This document shows, in pieces, positions 39,617 to 49,801 of a stretch of DNA of 64,000 nt. Within the stretch, counting starts at the first letter, position 1, and every line of letters starts with the position of its first letter. The stretch lies in assembly GCF_900107275.1 (NCBI RefSeq), contig NZ_FNPI01000014.1, positions 1-64,000 of the forward strand, read 5' to 3'. Position numbers and translations under genes: made by a program. This DNA is from Evansella caseinilytica. Its GTDB lineage: Bacteria > Bacillota > Bacilli > Bacillales > Salisediminibacteriaceae. Under the pieces are notes generated by a model. The model was given only the letters and a program-made list of their open reading frames with translations, searched no databases and was not told where the DNA came from.

Positions 39617-41979
39617 CGGTCTTGCACCACCTTATAGGACAACGCCCCAATTGTACGGCCGTCAATGACGGCATCGTTTTCCTGATAATTGACATAAACG
39701 ATTGTTCCGTTCTCATACGTCACCTTCGTTACGCCGCCCGACCGCTCATAATTGACGATCAGCACATCCTTCGTCTGCTCATGGATCTCCTTCAATGCTG
39801 TGTAATAATCCGCAATCGTTTCCTGATACAGCTCATATTTGGAGCTGTATATGTGCGAGGAATTCGTATACAGCAATTCAGACGGATCTTCGTACGTGAT
39901 CAGAAACGACGGATTCAGCCCCTGTTCCACCAATTGCAGAAAAAATTCCACCTGATTCGCCTGAAAGTTGACATACTCAGAATACATCGGGACAATTCCT
40001 TTTAATGTCAGCGCGATAAACGGAATATCCTCATCGGTGAATACATAGTCCGATGATTTTGCCGGAAGATCAATGATCGCATCCGTATCGTTCCACAAAT
40101 AGGAGAACGGCTGCTCCAGCAGCAAGCGGAACGAATTGTCATAATCAGAAACAATCGCTTCGTAATATCTCTTCGTTGTGATCCGGTCATATTCCCGGCT
40201 GCCTTCACTGTAGGAAAACAGCTCGTTGGCTATCCCCGCAAGAGCGATGTTTGCTACTTCGTTGTCCAAATAGTCTTGTTTCAGGCTCTCCATGATATCG
40301 GCGGAGGATTTCGGGTTCAGATAATGGAGCGAGCTGTAGACTTTCCCGTAAACATCCTCTGTGTACGTCCGTTTGTTCATTTTTTTCATCACTTTATATC
40401 GCGTATTCCCCTGCTCCTCGAGGTTGATTCTCAGCGCGTCGTGATACAGATACAGGTCGATGTTGTTCGCCTCGCTCTCCTCAAGGAGGCCGGGAAGGCT
40501 CATTTCCCTGCCCAACGCCGCTTCCGGCTTGAAGGAGCGGATCGGCAGCCCGCCGTAATATCCGTCTGATTGCCAGCCCTTATAAATCGACAATATCTCT
40601 TCCACACCGCTCCCCTGCAAGTCATGAAAAATAGCGCTTGCCTGCCCGAACGTCGTCATTGGCACAGTTTTGTTAAACAGCAGCCCTTTTTCAACATCGG
40701 AGCCAAACATATCAACGCGGACGTTAAACTCATCCCCGGTTTTCGTAACCAGATCGTTGTTCAATAAATAGCTGCGGTATTTTTCCGCAAGTCCGAAATA
40801 CGTCGCCTCGTCGCGGGAAACAAATTCATACCGCAACCTGATGTCAAAATCATTGCTGTTTCTTTGCCGCACCACCATCGTTCCCGAATCCTGACTCGTG
40901 GGCTGATTGTAAACCTGCCGGTAAATGAACTTGGAAGTAATCCAGTTATACGGCAATATCGCGCCGCTTGGATACGCTTCAATTTTCGCGCTGTACTGGC
41001 CTTCTTCAATGATGCCGAGATAGCCGATTTGCGAATCCGTCTGCACCATGCCAAAAACAGGGGCAAGGATGTTTTCCGGATCATTGAACGGATCCATGCC
41101 GCTGAACAGTGACAAAACATACGGATCATCAATTCCGACATTGTCACCGTAAACCATTTTGGAATACGGCTGTTTATATTTTCCATCGTTATCCTTTAAG
41201 TGAATCAATGCCCCCGAGCCGTCCGGAATAAACATATATCCTTCCCGGTCTCCGAGCTTGGAATAGCCTAAAAAAGGATAGACGTAAAAACCGGACACTT
41301 TGTATCTGTCGCTGCCTTCCTGAATTGACGCTTTCGGAATTTCGGCTACCATCCCCGAATCGGTTAACCGGACGTTGACTTCAAAAGCGATTTCCAGCTC
41401 CGGATAGAAAATGGACGCCTCAAAACCATCATCATTGTAACGGACTTGCTTTTCAGGATTTCCGGAATACATATCGGCCCGGTAAATAACGATGTTCGTG
41501 CCTACCAAATATTCCATCACGATGGAAGACTGCATCACATTCGTCCACTCTTCATTGCTTTGTACCGGTTCATCGATAGTGGAATACAGCACGGCACCGG
41601 TGGCTTTCTCGCGGATAATGACAGACAAATTTTCCTCTTTTACGTACATTTCATATTGCTCATTCGCTGTCAAAAACCGGTGTCCATCAATTTCTTCCTG
41701 CGTCTCAGCGATGATTTTCGCCCTGTTTTCAGGGGCTTTGTCGTCCACCGCCACTTGTTCCGGCACAGGCTCCTGTATCACCTGAGCTTCTTCCGCTTCC
41801 GTTTCTTCTCCTTCTGAATCTGCGTCATCATCCGGGGTTACTTCCGGCACAGCAGGCGTGTTCGGGAGATTGCCGGCAATTTCCGGGTCATCGCCGGTAA
41901 CGATAAAATAGATCCCTCCGATGACGATGACAAGAAACGCGATAAGCTTCACTGCCGTTTTGAGTTTAACGGTTTTCAA
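39613..41979 (-). CDS. DUF5696-domain membrane-anchored outer-surface protein
   Basis: A 788-residue protein. The N-terminus has one membrane segment (about residues 8-26), then a Pro/Glu-rich acidic linker to about residue 80, then a large outer part that matches the DUF5696 group found beside sugar importers in Paenibacillus and relatives. Function is not established. The later half has segments that resemble sugar-hydrolase barrels (for example LYLYHDALRIN), which is weak evidence. TTG at 41979 lies 9 bp after GAGGGGG and overlaps the preceding gene by 14 bp; the ATG 11 codons upstream has no site. It overlaps the next permease by 4 bp. Confidence 0.72.
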   Translation of the reverse strand: MKTVKLKTAVKLIAFLVIVIGGIYFIVTGDDPEIAGNLPNTPAVPEVTPDDDADSEGEETEAEEAQVIQEPVPEQVAVDDKAPENRAKIIAETQEEIDGHRFLTANEQYEMYVKEENLSVIIREKATGAVLYSTIDEPVQSNEEWTNVMQSSIVMEYLVGTNIVIYRADMYSGNPEKQVRYNDDGFEASIFYPELEIAFEVNVRLTDSGMVAEIPKASIQEGSDRYKVSGFYVYPFLGYSKLGDREGYMFIPDGSGALIHLKDNDGKYKQPYSKMVYGDNVGIDDPYVLSLFSGMDPFNDPENILAPVFGMVQTDSQIGYLGIIEEGQYSAKIEAYPSGAILPYNWITSKFIYRQVYNQPTSQDSGTMVVRQRNSNDFDIRLRYEFVSRDEATYFGLAEKYRSYLLNNDLVTKTGDEFNVRVDMFGSDVEKGLLFNKTVPMTTFGQASAIFHDLQGSGVEEILSIYKGWQSDGYYGGLPIRSFKPEAALGREMSLPGLLEESEANNIDLYLYHDALRINLEEQGNTRYKVMKKMNKRTYTEDVYGKVYSSLHYLNPKSSADIMESLKQDYLDNEVANIALAGIANELFSYSEGSREYDRITTKRYYEAIVSDYDNSFRLLLEQPFSYLWNDTDAIIDLPAKSSDYVFTDEDIPFIALTLKGIVPMYSEYVNFQANQVEFFLQLVEQGLNPSFLITYEDPSELLYTNSSHIYSSKYELYQETIADYYTALKEIHEQTKDVLIVNYERSGGVTKVTYENGTIVYVNYQENDAVIDGRTIGALSYKVVQDR

Positions 41980-44008
41980 TGCGGTACACCCCCTCGTTAA
42001 AAATGGAAACAAAGAAGGAAATCATCTGTGTGATCAGCACGTAAACGATGAAAAGCAACAATACTCCGATCAGCAGTGTGAACATCGTCAGGAACAGAAT
42101 CTTCAACGTCTCCCTCATCGTATAATCATTGATTTCTTTCACCATGATCACAAGCAGCACCGCCACCCATGAGTAAATGAAAACATTCGTCAATTGCAGC
42201 AAATATATTTCATTAAACGTCAGCACATTGCTCAGGAGAATGACGAACGGCTTGATCAGAAAATACGGCGCAAACGAATATATAAATCCGCAGTATATCT
42301 GCTTGAACCGCCCTTCGCCGTCGTTGATTGTACAGACTAAATAGTTGGAAACAATCACGAAAAACATACTCCCGAAAACAAGGGCAAAGTCGGTGCCGAT
42401 GGTGAACTCGCCTTCCGTGACGGTCCTGAATATAAACCCTGAATAGTACTTCTCCGCAACGTAGAGTACAAAAAATACAAACATGAGAACCGTCGCCGAC
42501 AGGTAGCCTGTTTTGTTTTCATATTTGATACTGTAAAAGCTGTCGATCGGGTGACGAATCAAATTTTTCACAAAAACAAGATCCTTCCACACTTTCAGCT
42601 CGTACTTTTCAGCAATTCTTGTCTGAAAGCTCCGCCAGAAACGATATTTTCTTTCCAGGCGGCCGGTGATGTTTTTCAAAACAAACAGCCCAATTACTAC
42701 GAAGAGAACAGTGACAATGTTCTCCCGCATCCACATATTGCGGATCTCCCAGAAAGCGTCGGAATAACCAGGCTTATATTTTGCCAGCCGAAACGAAGCC
42801 AAAGCGTCTTCATAGCTTTCTTCCTTAAAATACGCTTCGCCAAGCCCTAAATTAGCAAAGTCGAACAGGCTGTTCATCCGGATAACCTCCTGCCACGGCT
42901 CTTTGCTCGCTTCGTAGTCACCGTTTTGATAGAGCGTCAGCGCTTCATGCACCATGCCGGCAAACTCCGTCGGCTGAAAAATTTGAATTTGATTTTTCTC
43001 CGGATCAAGGGCGTAAATATTATCGTCTTTGTCTAAGGCAACCGCCGAAATTTTATGAAACAGGCCAACGCGTTGTCTGCCGTCATCGCGGCCGCCGAAG
43101 ACAAACAATAAATTTCCTTCGCTCGTATATTCATAAATGAATCCGTTTTCACCAGCAACGAAAATATTCTCCAGCGAACCGACGGCAACAGAGGCTGGAA
43201 ACGGATCGGCAGCTTTTGTGTCAATGATGTTTTTTCCCGCGACATTCAGTTTCTTGATCGCTTCTCCCCGCTCCCCTTGGGAAACTGTATATACAAGACC
43301 TTTCTCATCAATCGTGAGATTTTTCGCGGTAGCCGGAACCATGTCAATCATCCGGCTTAATTGCTCTTCCGTGAAAATCGCTTTTCGGAAAATCGTCAGC
43401 GGGGTCACGATCGTTCTGTTTGGAGCAAAATAGCCGATAAATTCACCGGTATTGGCATTCATTTGAATGATGCCGTTTGCGTTGCCGCGAGAAATGACAT
43501 AGATGTTATCCCGGCGGTCAACCGCCACCTTTTCCGGGACAAAGGTGGAAGACTGACCGAAGAGAATGCTGTCAGGTCTCTCAACCTCTGCAAGCAATTC
43601 CCCGTCGAGGGAGAAGATAAACACTTTTGCCTCCACTTCATCGGCGACATACAGCTTTCCGTCCTCCGACAAAAACATGCCGTTCGGCTTTTTCAACACT
43701 TCCTCACCGATGATTCTGACAAGCTCCCCGTTCTTATTCCCGACTAATATCCGTTGATTTCCGGTGTCCGACACATACAGCAGCCCGCTGTCATCGATTT
43801 TTAAATCAGCAGCCTGGGAAAACAGCTCGTCACCGAATTTAACGATTGTCTCGCTTACCGTATAGGCAGTCTGGGTTTCTACATAATTGCCGTAGCCGTC
43901 TTCCGTAAACGTTTTATAGGCAGTGCTTGCGGAAACGGCATTTTGATAAACCAGGAAAAAGATGAGCAAACATATCGCCATTGCTGCGCCTTGATATTTT
44001 TTCAACAT
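41966..44008 (-). CDS. NHL-propeller / TPR / YIP1-type membrane protein
   Basis: A 680-residue protein. After an N-terminal signal or anchor segment come NHL-type propeller repeats to about residue 345 (recurring LKIDDSGLLYVSDTGNQRI-like units). A short TPR-like helical part follows near 350-420, then a C-terminal membrane part with about six helices of YIP1 type. The propeller would face outside. The architecture suggests a receptor or scaffold coupling an outer ligand-binding surface to the membrane; the function is not known. ATG at 44008 follows AGGTG. It lies 8 bp after an importer permease and overlaps the DUF5696 gene. Confidence 0.75.
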   Translation of the reverse strand: MLKKYQGAAMAICLLIFFLVYQNAVSASTAYKTFTEDGYGNYVETQTAYTVSETIVKFGDELFSQAADLKIDDSGLLYVSDTGNQRILVGNKNGELVRIIGEEVLKKPNGMFLSEDGKLYVADEVEAKVFIFSLDGELLAEVERPDSILFGQSSTFVPEKVAVDRRDNIYVISRGNANGIIQMNANTGEFIGYFAPNRTIVTPLTIFRKAIFTEEQLSRMIDMVPATAKNLTIDEKGLVYTVSQGERGEAIKKLNVAGKNIIDTKAADPFPASVAVGSLENIFVAGENGFIYEYTSEGNLLFVFGGRDDGRQRVGLFHKISAVALDKDDNIYALDPEKNQIQIFQPTEFAGMVHEALTLYQNGDYEASKEPWQEVIRMNSLFDFANLGLGEAYFKEESYEDALASFRLAKYKPGYSDAFWEIRNMWMRENIVTVLFVVIGLFVLKNITGRLERKYRFWRSFQTRIAEKYELKVWKDLVFVKNLIRHPIDSFYSIKYENKTGYLSATVLMFVFFVLYVAEKYYSGFIFRTVTEGEFTIGTDFALVFGSMFFVIVSNYLVCTINDGEGRFKQIYCGFIYSFAPYFLIKPFVILLSNVLTFNEIYLLQLTNVFIYSWVAVLLVIMVKEINDYTMRETLKILFLTMFTLLIGVLLLFIVYVLITQMISFFVSIFNEGVYRIENR

Positions 44009-44016
44009 TTCCACAC

Positions 44017-44886
44017 CTACTTTAACCCGGAATGTGACATCGTGTTCATGACCATACTTTGCAAAATGATGAACAACACTAAATTAGGAACGAACATGAT
44101 CAGTGAAGCTACAGCCGCCATTCCCTGGCCGACAACAACGTTCGTGTTGGCAACAAGCGTATTCATATAAAAAGCAAGCGTTCTCATATTTTCACTCGTA
44201 ATGAACAACGTCGAAGTCTCCAGGTTATTCCACACAGCCTGAAAAGCCAAAATCGCTGCTGTGGCAATGGCTGGCTTGATCAGAGGCAAAATGATTTTCC
44301 AATAAATTTTGAAATCGCCGGCACCATCAATCACCGCCGCTTCAATCAACGAGTCCGGGATTTGGTCGATGAACTGCTTCACGAGAAACAGCCCCACCGG
44401 CATTGCCAATAACGGCAGAATGTGTGCAAAAAACGTATCATCCATTCCGAGAAACGAAATCGTTAAAAACCTTGGGATCATCACGGCAATCGGTACAAAC
44501 ATCAGCGCGGCGTTGTTGATTTCAAAAATAGTAAACTTCCCTTTAAAAACTTTTTTTGACAACACGAAGCCTGCCATCGTCGAGATCAGAACCGAAAGAA
44601 AAACAACCGCCGCCGTCACCACGAGACTGTTAAACACATATCTGCTCAGCGGGATACCGGAAGCGTTCGCCAGCTCCAGCAGATTCGTGAAATTCTCGAA
44701 GGTCGGCTTATAAACAAAGAACCTCGGCGGAAAAGCGTACAATTCATCGAGCGGTTTAAACGCATGATTAATAATAAAGACAATCGGCAGCACCATGAAC
44801 AGGGCAAAAGGAATCAGAAACACATAAAACTTCAGTTGACTTTTATGAAACTTTTTCGGATTTACACCGCTAACTCTCGCAGCCAT
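44017..44886 (-). CDS. Sugar ABC permease, MalG type (importer 3)
   Basis: Membrane protein of about 289 residues with six predicted helices and the EAAVIDGAG loop. The ATG at 44886 has AAAGGAAG 5 bp upstream; a GTG at 44904 that overlaps the preceding stop is an alternative. It pairs with the MalF-type permease at 44.9-45.8 kb and is followed 8 bp later by the NHL/YIP1 gene. Confidence 0.88.
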   Translation of the reverse strand: MAARVSGVNPKKFHKSQLKFYVFLIPFALFMVLPIVFIINHAFKPLDELYAFPPRFFVYKPTFENFTNLLELANASGIPLSRYVFNSLVVTAAVVFLSVLISTMAGFVLSKKVFKGKFTIFEINNAALMFVPIAVMIPRFLTISFLGMDDTFFAHILPLLAMPVGLFLVKQFIDQIPDSLIEAAVIDGAGDFKIYWKIILPLIKPAIATAAILAFQAVWNNLETSTLFITSENMRTLAFYMNTLVANTNVVVGQGMAAVASLIMFVPNLVLFIILQSMVMNTMSHSGLK

Positions 44887-44900
44887 AAAATCTTCCTTTC

Positions 44901-45782
44901 TCACGCTTCACTAAACAGCTTTTTCGAAATGTAGGAGAATAAGTAAATGATCAGCAGCAGCACGACAGAAAGCGCTGCCGCATAGCCCATTTCAAACCGG
45001 ATAAATCCGTAATCTTCAATATGGTTGACAATTAACTGCCCCGCATAATTCGGCGTCGGGTTGGAGCCTGTCAGCTGAACGCCGATGATTCCTGTCGCAA
45101 ACGTGTTGACAATCGCCATTACCGCGCCGAACAGCATTTGCGGCTTCATTGACGGGATCGTAATATAAATCAGCTCCTGCATTCGATTTCTTATCCCATC
45201 GATGGCCCCGGCTTCATAGAGCGTTTCGTCAACGTTCAGCACGCCGGCAAGCATCGCCAGAAAGCCGACGCCCATGCTGCTCCATAACGCGACAATAATC
45301 ATGATCAGCATAATGAAGCGGGAATCCTGAAGAAAGATAATCGGCTCCGTGATGATTCCCCACCTCATCAGCAGGCTGTTCACATAGCCCGCCTGATTTC
45401 CGCTGAACAGCACCGTCCAGACAACCGCCATGGCGACGCCTTGCGTCATTGACGGCGAGTAGAAAATCAGCGCTAAAATCATGCGCGGCACTTTCGTCAG
45501 CTGTGCCAGACACCAGGCAAGGAAGAAGGATAAGATGTATCCCCCCGGCCCGACGATCAGCGCAAACAACACTGTATTCGGCAGCACATACTGCATGAAT
45601 ATTTCATCCTGCGTCAACAAGTTGATATAATTTAGAAAGCCGATAAAATCCGGTCTTTCAATCGTGTTAAAGTTCGTAAATGACAAATAGATTGCCATCA
45701 TAATCGGGATCACGATAAATAGTGAAAACAACAGCAAATACGGCAGCAAAAAGAGATACGGGTTCTTTTTGTTTTTCTGCAT
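44901..45782 (-). CDS. Sugar ABC permease, MalF type (importer 3)
   Basis: Membrane protein of 293 residues with six predicted helices and an EAGAIDGIR loop near the ATPase contact site. It begins after the repeat A copy A7, which separates it from its binding-protein gene by 272 bp. GGGGGG-type ribosome sequence (GGGGGGTTAGTTC) precedes the start. CUT1 family; substrate unknown. Confidence 0.88.
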   Translation of the reverse strand: MQKNKKNPYLFLLPYLLLFSLFIVIPIMMAIYLSFTNFNTIERPDFIGFLNYINLLTQDEIFMQYVLPNTVLFALIVGPGGYILSFFLAWCLAQLTKVPRMILALIFYSPSMTQGVAMAVVWTVLFSGNQAGYVNSLLMRWGIITEPIIFLQDSRFIMLIMIIVALWSSMGVGFLAMLAGVLNVDETLYEAGAIDGIRNRMQELIYITIPSMKPQMLFGAVMAIVNTFATGIIGVQLTGSNPTPNYAGQLIVNHIEDYGFIRFEMGYAAALSVVLLLIIYLFSYISKKLFSEA

Positions 45783-45809
45783 GAACTAACCCCCCGTCAA
45801 TCAGTATTA

Positions 45810-46056
45810 GTGTTTGTTCATCAAGATCGTTTTTCATCTTTTGAAAAAACACGATGCAACAAGCAACACTTCCCAGACAAGCTACGAGCTGTCTCATCGT
45901 GTCATCGCGCGCGATGGCACTTGGATATTCATCGAAGCTAAGCTTGCAGAGGAAGAGACAATGAGTGAAGCCGGTGCACTCTTTACATACCGTCTACGAG
46001 TGGTGTTCTCGTAGACGGTTGCAGCCAGCGGAACCATTGCCTTTTTGAACACGCTC
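45810..46056 (+). repeat. Repeat A copy A7 (long variant)
   Basis: Copy with left end GTGTTTGTTCATCAAGAT, extra segment GAGCTGTCTCATCGTG, and right end GAACACGCTC. Its last two bases complete the stop codon of the upstream binding-protein gene. It is inside an operon, between binding protein and permease. Confidence 0.85.
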
Positions 46057-49048
46057 ATTTAAACTCAGGATTCGGATACTCGCGGATGGTCTCGCCGTCT
46101 TTCATATAACCGAATTCCTCCAGTTTGCGGAACGTTTCCCGGTTAATACGCTTGCTCGCCAAGTCAATGGCCGTCCTTACATTTTCTCCGTCGAGAATGA
46201 TTGAGTTATAGGCGTTGCTGATTTCCCTCTCCAGCAGATAGCTGCCGGGAACTCGCGGCACTTCCGTCAGCCACTCGGTCTGTGCCAGGATGACCTCCTT
46301 ATGGCTCGTGTTCCATGGTAATCCTTCGTATGCCTCTATATTTGCCGTGTTCCAAATGTATTCTTCTCCATATGTCGTCTGCAGAGTATTCCCAAAGGCA
46401 ACCTGCACCTCGGTGCTGGACCACCATTTCAAAAACTCCCACGCTTCTTCAACCTTATCCGAATCCTTGAAAATAATATTGCTTTCCGCTCCGCCGGCAG
46501 ACCATCTTTCAATGTCCCCGTCTTCATTTTCGATACCGGGAACTAACGCGATATCCCAGGAATTCGCAATTTCCGGGGCAGCGTTCAAAATCAGGTTGTA
46601 CATGAAATAATCCGAAATACCAATCGGCAGGGAGCCGTCCCTGAACTGCTGGTAAAAGCTCGGCACGTCATACGGAATATTGTAGATCGTAAACAGTTCC
46701 GTCAACTGCCGTATCCCTTCGATTGCCTCATTGTCGTTTAACGCCGTTCTGCCGATCGTTTCTCCGTAAAACTTGCCGCCGTTCTGATAGATAATCGGCA
46801 TTGTCCCGGCGAAAATCTTTAAACCCGGCATTCCCGCTGTCGGATAGAAAAAGTTCATCCCCCGTCGCTGCAGTTCCGGCAAATATGTCCTTACCTCATC
46901 CAATGTTTCCGGAACCGGCAGATCAAGGGACTCCAAGATATCCTCGCGGTAGAAAAGCACCCAGAAATTCATTGTGTCCGGCAATGCGTAAATACCGCCT
47001 TCCACGGTTGCCGGCACATGCAGTCCTGCCGGGAATCGCGATTTCACTTCTTCAAAGCCGTCGAGCTCCGTCAAATTCTGCAAAGCACCCCTGATCGCTA
47101 TTTCAAACGGAAGCGCGTAATTGACGCCGATCGCTGCATCCGGCGCATCGCCAGAGGCATTGGCCAAAATCAGCTTGTTCTGATCCGGCATCAGCGAAAT
47201 ATCGACGTTAATACCGGTTTCCGGTGTAAATTGCTCATCGATCATTTGCTGAATGATTTCAATATATTGCCGCGGACGGTTGATCCAAATCTGCAGGTGG
47301 TCCGGGTTGCCGCTGTCAACGGCATAATCTTGATCACCGAAGGAATTCACCAGCCGTTCCAATTTTGCATATTGCTTGGAAAAAAATCCTTTTTCCTCCG
47401 GTATATCTTTCGGGTTTTGGTAAAAATAAAACGCGTCGACAGCAACACCGTTATCATTGATATCTTGAAGCAGATGACCTAAGTAGGCAGTAATCGAATT
47501 GGTTCCCGTCGACAATTCATTTTTTCGGACAATCAGCTTGTTCGTTTCTTCCGCAAGGCTTCTCAACTGTTTTTCCGCAATGTTCAATGAAGAAAACGCG
47601 CCGATTTCGTCCGCATCGGGTTGAAGCGCTTTCATATTTTCATATAAACGATTCATTGTATCCGCCCAGTTTAGCAATTGCTCCGTAACGCCGGGAATAT
47701 AATCTTCAATATTAATGTCCCGGTGACGGTCGGCATCCGGTCCAGCCAGATTGGTGATTTCCAGCGACAGCGATTGAATGTCATTGATTAGTTGTTCGAT
47801 CGTTTCCACCGTCGGCTTCAGATGATCGATACTGATGGAAAAACGGATCGTATGCTTACCCGCATCTAAATACACCGGAATCTCTTTGTCCGTCTCCTGC
47901 TCACGGATGGTTGTACGGGTAAAGTTAGCTGTATACGGGAGCGGATAATTGTTGAATTGCCTGAACGGAATCGCATCGTCGATGGCGATATTCAAAAAAA
48001 CCGGAAAATCGGACTTTGCATTTTGCCTGTAATGCATTCCGAGATAATAAAAGCCCGTTTCTGCTACTTCAAATTCGTATTCCACCTGATGGCCCGGCTT
48101 TTTGAAGGCACTGTCATCCAAATAATTCAGCACGCGCTTATCGGCACTGTACGGGGTTAAATCGACATTGTACAACGCCCCCGCCCGTATGGACGAATCA
48201 TTGCGATAGGCAATTTGCTCCCCCTCGACATGAACGAAGCCGTCCCCTTTCACCTCTGCGGCTTCAAAGTCCGGTAATTCCGGCGCCGGTGCCGAAAGAA
48301 AGAGCGATCGTATAAGCATGCTTCCTTCAATAACCCGAAAGGATAATTTGTTTTCTCCAGCTTCCAAATAAATCAGAAACGGCTCGCTCGTGCGATAGCT
48401 GGAATCGCCAATATATTTTTCCTGCCACTCTGTGACTTTGACCGGCTGGGGAACAATCTCATTTCCGTATTTGTCTTTCGGAATGTTGTCAGGAGATTTC
48501 CATCTACTCTCAAAAACAAGATTTCGCAGTTCAAAAAACGGCACTTCGCCATTCAGCTCCATTTTCAGCTGCGTCGGCAGTACATTGTCATTGTTAATCA
48601 AGTAAGTCAGCCCGAGGTTGTATAAGCCGCTTTCCGGGGCTTCAATACGCATCGTCACTTCTTGCTTCGGCTCTAATTTGATCACTTCCATTCCGTCATA
48701 TTGGACTATGAAGGAGGCGTCAACGGCCAGTTCTTCCGGATCGCTCCAAACAATATCTGCGCCGTCATATGTTGTTCTGCTGTCGATTTCGCTTATATAT
48801 GTACTGTACTTTTCAGTGAGAACCGAAGTAGCATTGTCTGAAAAGAGCTCTGATGTTCGTTCTGTTTGTTCTAAATAAACAGAATCATCGGATTGTTCCG
48901 AATCATCTGTTTGCTTTTGCTCTGTCCCCTCAGCAGCTGCGTCATCGGCTTCTTCCGCTTTTACATTCAACAGCTGATACAGTATGCAAACAAACACGAA
49001 GGCCATTGCTATTGCTAAATACAACCGTTTTTTGTTTATAAAAACCAA
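46055..49048 (-). CDS. Large fusion: carbohydrate-binding-like modules plus solute-binding domain
   Basis: A 997-residue outer-surface protein. One N-terminal membrane segment (VFINKKRLYLAIAMAFVFV) is not followed by a lipobox. After an acidic linker come two beta-sandwich repeats, about residues 90-240 and 245-420, that look like carbohydrate-binding modules (ESGLYNLGLTYL and ETGFYYLGMHYR at matching places). A helical linker follows, then a family 1 solute-binding domain over the last 430 residues. Most binding proteins have only the last part. TTG at 49048 lies 6 bp after GGGGGG; the upstream ATG has no site. The stop codon is completed by repeat A7. First gene of the eight-gene cluster. 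Confidence 0.78.
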   Translation of the reverse strand: MVFINKKRLYLAIAMAFVFVCILYQLLNVKAEEADDAAAEGTEQKQTDDSEQSDDSVYLEQTERTSELFSDNATSVLTEKYSTYISEIDSRTTYDGADIVWSDPEELAVDASFIVQYDGMEVIKLEPKQEVTMRIEAPESGLYNLGLTYLINNDNVLPTQLKMELNGEVPFFELRNLVFESRWKSPDNIPKDKYGNEIVPQPVKVTEWQEKYIGDSSYRTSEPFLIYLEAGENKLSFRVIEGSMLIRSLFLSAPAPELPDFEAAEVKGDGFVHVEGEQIAYRNDSSIRAGALYNVDLTPYSADKRVLNYLDDSAFKKPGHQVEYEFEVAETGFYYLGMHYRQNAKSDFPVFLNIAIDDAIPFRQFNNYPLPYTANFTRTTIREQETDKEIPVYLDAGKHTIRFSISIDHLKPTVETIEQLINDIQSLSLEITNLAGPDADRHRDINIEDYIPGVTEQLLNWADTMNRLYENMKALQPDADEIGAFSSLNIAEKQLRSLAEETNKLIVRKNELSTGTNSITAYLGHLLQDINDNGVAVDAFYFYQNPKDIPEEKGFFSKQYAKLERLVNSFGDQDYAVDSGNPDHLQIWINRPRQYIEIIQQMIDEQFTPETGINVDISLMPDQNKLILANASGDAPDAAIGVNYALPFEIAIRGALQNLTELDGFEEVKSRFPAGLHVPATVEGGIYALPDTMNFWVLFYREDILESLDLPVPETLDEVRTYLPELQRRGMNFFYPTAGMPGLKIFAGTMPIIYQNGGKFYGETIGRTALNDNEAIEGIRQLTELFTIYNIPYDVPSFYQQFRDGSLPIGISDYFMYNLILNAAPEIANSWDIALVPGIENEDGDIERWSAGGAESNIIFKDSDKVEEAWEFLKWWSSTEVQVAFGNTLQTTYGEEYIWNTANIEAYEGLPWNTSHKEVILAQTEWLTEVPRVPGSYLLEREISNAYNSIILDGENVRTAIDLASKRINRETFRKLEEFGYMKDGETIREYPNPEFK

Positions 49049-49118
49049 ACAAATCCCCCCGCTTAATTCATTAATAATGTAATTAGTCCATTTCGCCAAA
49101 ACATTTAGCTTCAAGTTA

Positions 49119-49208
49119 AATATACATAGTTTTGTAAGCGCAGTCAATAACTTTTATGTGAATTTATTTGTCGTTGTATTTATATAATTAACTTTTAAAT
49201 TAATTAAA
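49119..49208 (-). promoter_or_regulatory. Promoter of the eight-gene cluster with cre and AT box
   Basis: Minus strand: TTGACT (49147-49142), 17-bp spacer, TATATT (49124-49119). TGACTGCGCTTACA (49133-49146) is cre-like, 13 of 14. An AT-rich box starts TTTATATAATTAA at 49179, 32 bp upstream of the -35, and runs to about 49208. The promoter of importer 4 has the same plan. No gene was seen from 49.21 to 49.40 kb. Confidence 0.8.
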
Positions 49209-49407
49209 ATGAGATTACTCAGATTGTTTTTTCATTAAATTAACTCGGTTATTTTTAATACTGTTTGTTTTCGCAATTAAAAGAACTTGTTCACAAAGGA
49301 TGACTTTTCTCTTTGGATTACTTTTTAACTAGGCAGGCTGTTTTTTTCCGTATCCGCAACGGGTGGCGCGGGTTTTCCCGTCGATTTGACTCTTTTTCCC
49401 GTCGGTA

Positions 49408-49791
49408 CGGCGGATTATCCCGTCGGTAGCTAACTTTTTCCCGTCCGCTTTCCTCCTTTTTCCTGTTCAGATTTTACCTCCGTATTAGCGCGGTGATCAT
49501 TTTGAAAACAGCAGCAAAAACGCAGGGAAAACAATACAACCCACTGCCTCTTTTTCCGGGAACTTGTCAGGATATGCCGGAAATGAAGCGCACCAAAAAA
49601 AAGCAGATCGTGGCAACGGATCTGCTTTTTACTCCATACTTATAGAAGATGTTCAAAAAGTCCGGGATACAGCGTCGGCAAATCTCAACGCCCGCCTTGT
49701 CTCTCCGCTGCTCACGTACGTCCCGTGTACGCTCCGCTGCTCGAGCCTGCCGCGCTTCGACCTTCTTGCCGCTGTGATGTCCTCCTTTTTG
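49408..49791. repeat. Long inverted repeat, left arm
   Basis: This segment is an inverted, highly similar copy of 56645-57061. It includes a repeat B copy (49648-49791), a terminator (49595-49630) and a CCGTC-rich end. The two arms start within 11 bp of the stop codons of araR and of the ArsR-type gene. Confidence 0.9.
49595..49630 (-). terminator. Terminator after araR
   Basis: AAAGCAGATC and GATCTGCTTTTT with A and T runs, within the inverted repeat arm; bidirectional. Confidence 0.8.
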
Positions 49792-49801
49792 TAGCGTACA
49801 C

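Noticed and set aside
40276-40569. Plus-strand frames antisense to the DUF5696, araB and arabinanase genes
   Set aside because: They are shadows of strongly coding minus-strand genes with clear family matches.
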